This document shows, piece after piece, positions 63,083-64,000 of a DNA stretch of 64,000 bases (positions are counted from its first letter, which is position 1; every line of letters begins with the position of its first letter). The translations under genes were made by a program, and so were the position numbers. This stretch comes from an uncultured Sphaerochaeta sp. Its GTDB lineage: Bacteria; Spirochaetota; Spirochaetia; Sphaerochaetales; Sphaerochaetaceae. The stretch spans positions 1,302,001-1,366,000 of the forward strand of contig NZ_OY781063.1 of NCBI RefSeq assembly GCF_963676285.1. The letters are read 5' to 3'. The notes beneath the pieces are model-generated. The model was not told the origin of the DNA, ran no database searches, and saw nothing but the letters and a program-made list of their open reading frames with translations.

Positions 63083-64000
63083 GTCCGCATCCTGCACAGG
63101 CTTCCGGAGAAAAGCGGTGATCCCGGCCTCTTTACAACGTCTTCTTACCTCCTCTCCCTGATAGGCTGAGACAGCGACAATCCTGGCAGACGCTGTTTGT
63201 TGCATAAGTATCTTGGTTGTCTCAATACCATCGAGCGAGGAAAGCGAAAGATCCATGAAGACAACATCGAAGGGTGCTTCTTTAAAGCGGATAATCGCCT
63301 CCTCCCCTGTCTCGGCTGTCTCTACCTGTACTTGCCATCGCTCGAGCTTCTGTTTCATCATAGCCCTGTTGATCACTGCATCGTCCACAACGAGCGCTCT
63401 CACTCCACGAAAGTCATAGGTAGGAGATAAATTGCGAATAGAGAGTTTCTTCAGAAACTCCAAATACCAAGTAAGCACTGACTGTCCCTCCAAGAGCCAG
63501 CCCTGTATCGGTAATGAGTCCTTGTATCGTTGGTACACTGCCCTATCGAATGTAGCCCCATAGAGGAACCATTTCTTGGGCACACGGGCATAACCTTGTA
63601 TGAGGGACTTCTCAAGCAGTTGTTCATGGAGAATGAGAATCTGCCCCTCATCTGAGGGAATCGCTGATGAGGTGTAACACTGTATCCTCTGCGCTTTCAG
63701 CAAGGAGAGGAACTGGGTAATTTGCCCGGTCACCTCTCCGACATAACAAACTGGAGGGAAATTGGGTTGTACTTTGAATTTGAGCGGTTTGCTGGATGTA
63801 TCAGTTATTGCAAAAGGAAGTGAGATGGTAAAGGTAGTTCCCTCCCCTATCTTGCTCTGTACGTCGTCTATGGACCCATGCATGGCGTCGACCAACTGCT
63901 TTACAATACTGAGCCCCAATCCATACCCACCGTCTTTTGAGGGGACAGGGGTTTTATCCCCCTGGGAAAAGAGATTCTGGACAGTATCCTCGTCCATACC
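63059..64000 (-). CDS. Hybrid histidine kinase, C-terminal part (runs off the window)
   Basis: The frame is open to the right edge. It starts within the ATPase domain of a histidine kinase (GGYGLGLSIVKQLVDAMHG and GEGTTFTISLPF are the G boxes). An unassigned linker of about 120 residues follows, then a receiver domain (ALVVDDAVINRAMMKQKL, phospho-acceptor Asp in VVFMDLSLSSLDG, IVAVSAY, LRKPV). Kinase H and N boxes lie outside the window. It may form a signalling unit with the adjacent c-di-GMP genes. Confidence 0.88.
   Translation of the reverse strand, partial: GMDEDTVQNLFSQGDKTPVPSKDGGYGLGLSIVKQLVDAMHGSIDDVQSKIGEGTTFTISLPFAITDTSSKPLKFKVQPNFPPVCYVGEVTGQITQFLSLLKAQRIQCYTSSAIPSDEGQILILHEQLLEKSLIQGYARVPKKWFLYGATFDRAVYQRYKDSLPIQGWLLEGQSVLTWYLEFLKKLSIRNLSPTYDFRGVRALVVDDAVINRAMMKQKLERWQVQVETAETGEEAIIRFKEAPFDVVFMDLSLSSLDGIETTKILMQQTASARIVAVSAYQGEEVRRRCKEAGITAFLRKPVQDADLADILGN

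Noticed and set aside
1..64000. CRISPR arrays, tRNA or rRNA genes, phage integrase genes
   Set aside because: No spaced short repeats, no cloverleaf-like sequence and no tyrosine or serine recombinase motifs were seen. In particular none lies in the three repeat-bounded blocks.

Overview
This looks like a chromosomal accessory region of a Gram-negative anaerobe. The gene set (Wzx/Wzy O-antigen cluster, AnmK/MurQ muropeptide recycling, Rbs-type sugar uptake, c-di-GMP signalling) and the feel of the proteins fit a spirochaete of the Sphaerochaeta type. That assignment is inference from protein character, not a database result.

Layout. 1-5650 is mobile DNA: the leading end of an IS66-family element (tnpA, tnpB, partial tnpC) sits inside an IS3-family transposase remnant. 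It is followed by an operon of a DUF6431-like zinc-ribbon protein, a DD35E transposase and an ExeA/TniB-like ATPase, with two 31-bp repeats on its right side. 5744-26339 is one long leftward surface-polysaccharide operon: a winged-helix regulator, an initiating sugar-phosphate transferase, glycosyltransferases, Wzx, Wzy, the wbpA-B-D-E set for UDP-GlcNAc(3NAc)A, a wecB-type epimerase, and an unusual block for making and attaching an acyl group (carboxyltransferase, 3-hydroxyacyl-CoA dehydrogenase, KAS III, LpxD-like transferase, deacetylase-like protein). Base composition changes sharply along it: very AT-rich at 5.7-14 kb, much richer in GC over the wbp genes. That points to mosaic assembly.

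27062-38441 is a muropeptide scavenging locus. A leftward operon runs anmK, oppA, oppB, oppC, oppD, oppF, dipeptide epimerase, GNAT, serine hydrolase; murQ-murR diverge rightward. oppD carries a 147-bp in-frame insertion made largely of three tandem hairpins. 38632-49248 is a sugar catabolic block (Rbs-type ABC transporter, AraB-, AraD-, Rpe- and UlaE-like enzymes, HxlB-like isomerase, VOC protein, DeoR regulator). 49719-53639 is an AlbA_2/ATPase gene plus a PHP/SMC-like TrlF ATPase, a plausible defence pair. Then come a secreted protein, a TetR gene with a damaged start, a Fic protein, a radical-SAM-like remnant, and three c-di-GMP genes followed by a truncated hybrid kinase.

Most striking observation: three separate cargo blocks (sugar catabolism, AlbA-TrlF, Fic) each lie directly behind the 3' end of a resident gene (murR, the secreted-protein gene, tetR). 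Each is closed on its far side by a second copy of that gene's 3' end (118, 59 and 44 bp). Nearly every difference between the copies is a silent coding change. No integrase is visible. This suggests a recurrent way of gaining cargo: single-crossover capture, or an unrecognised integration route that restores gene 3' ends.
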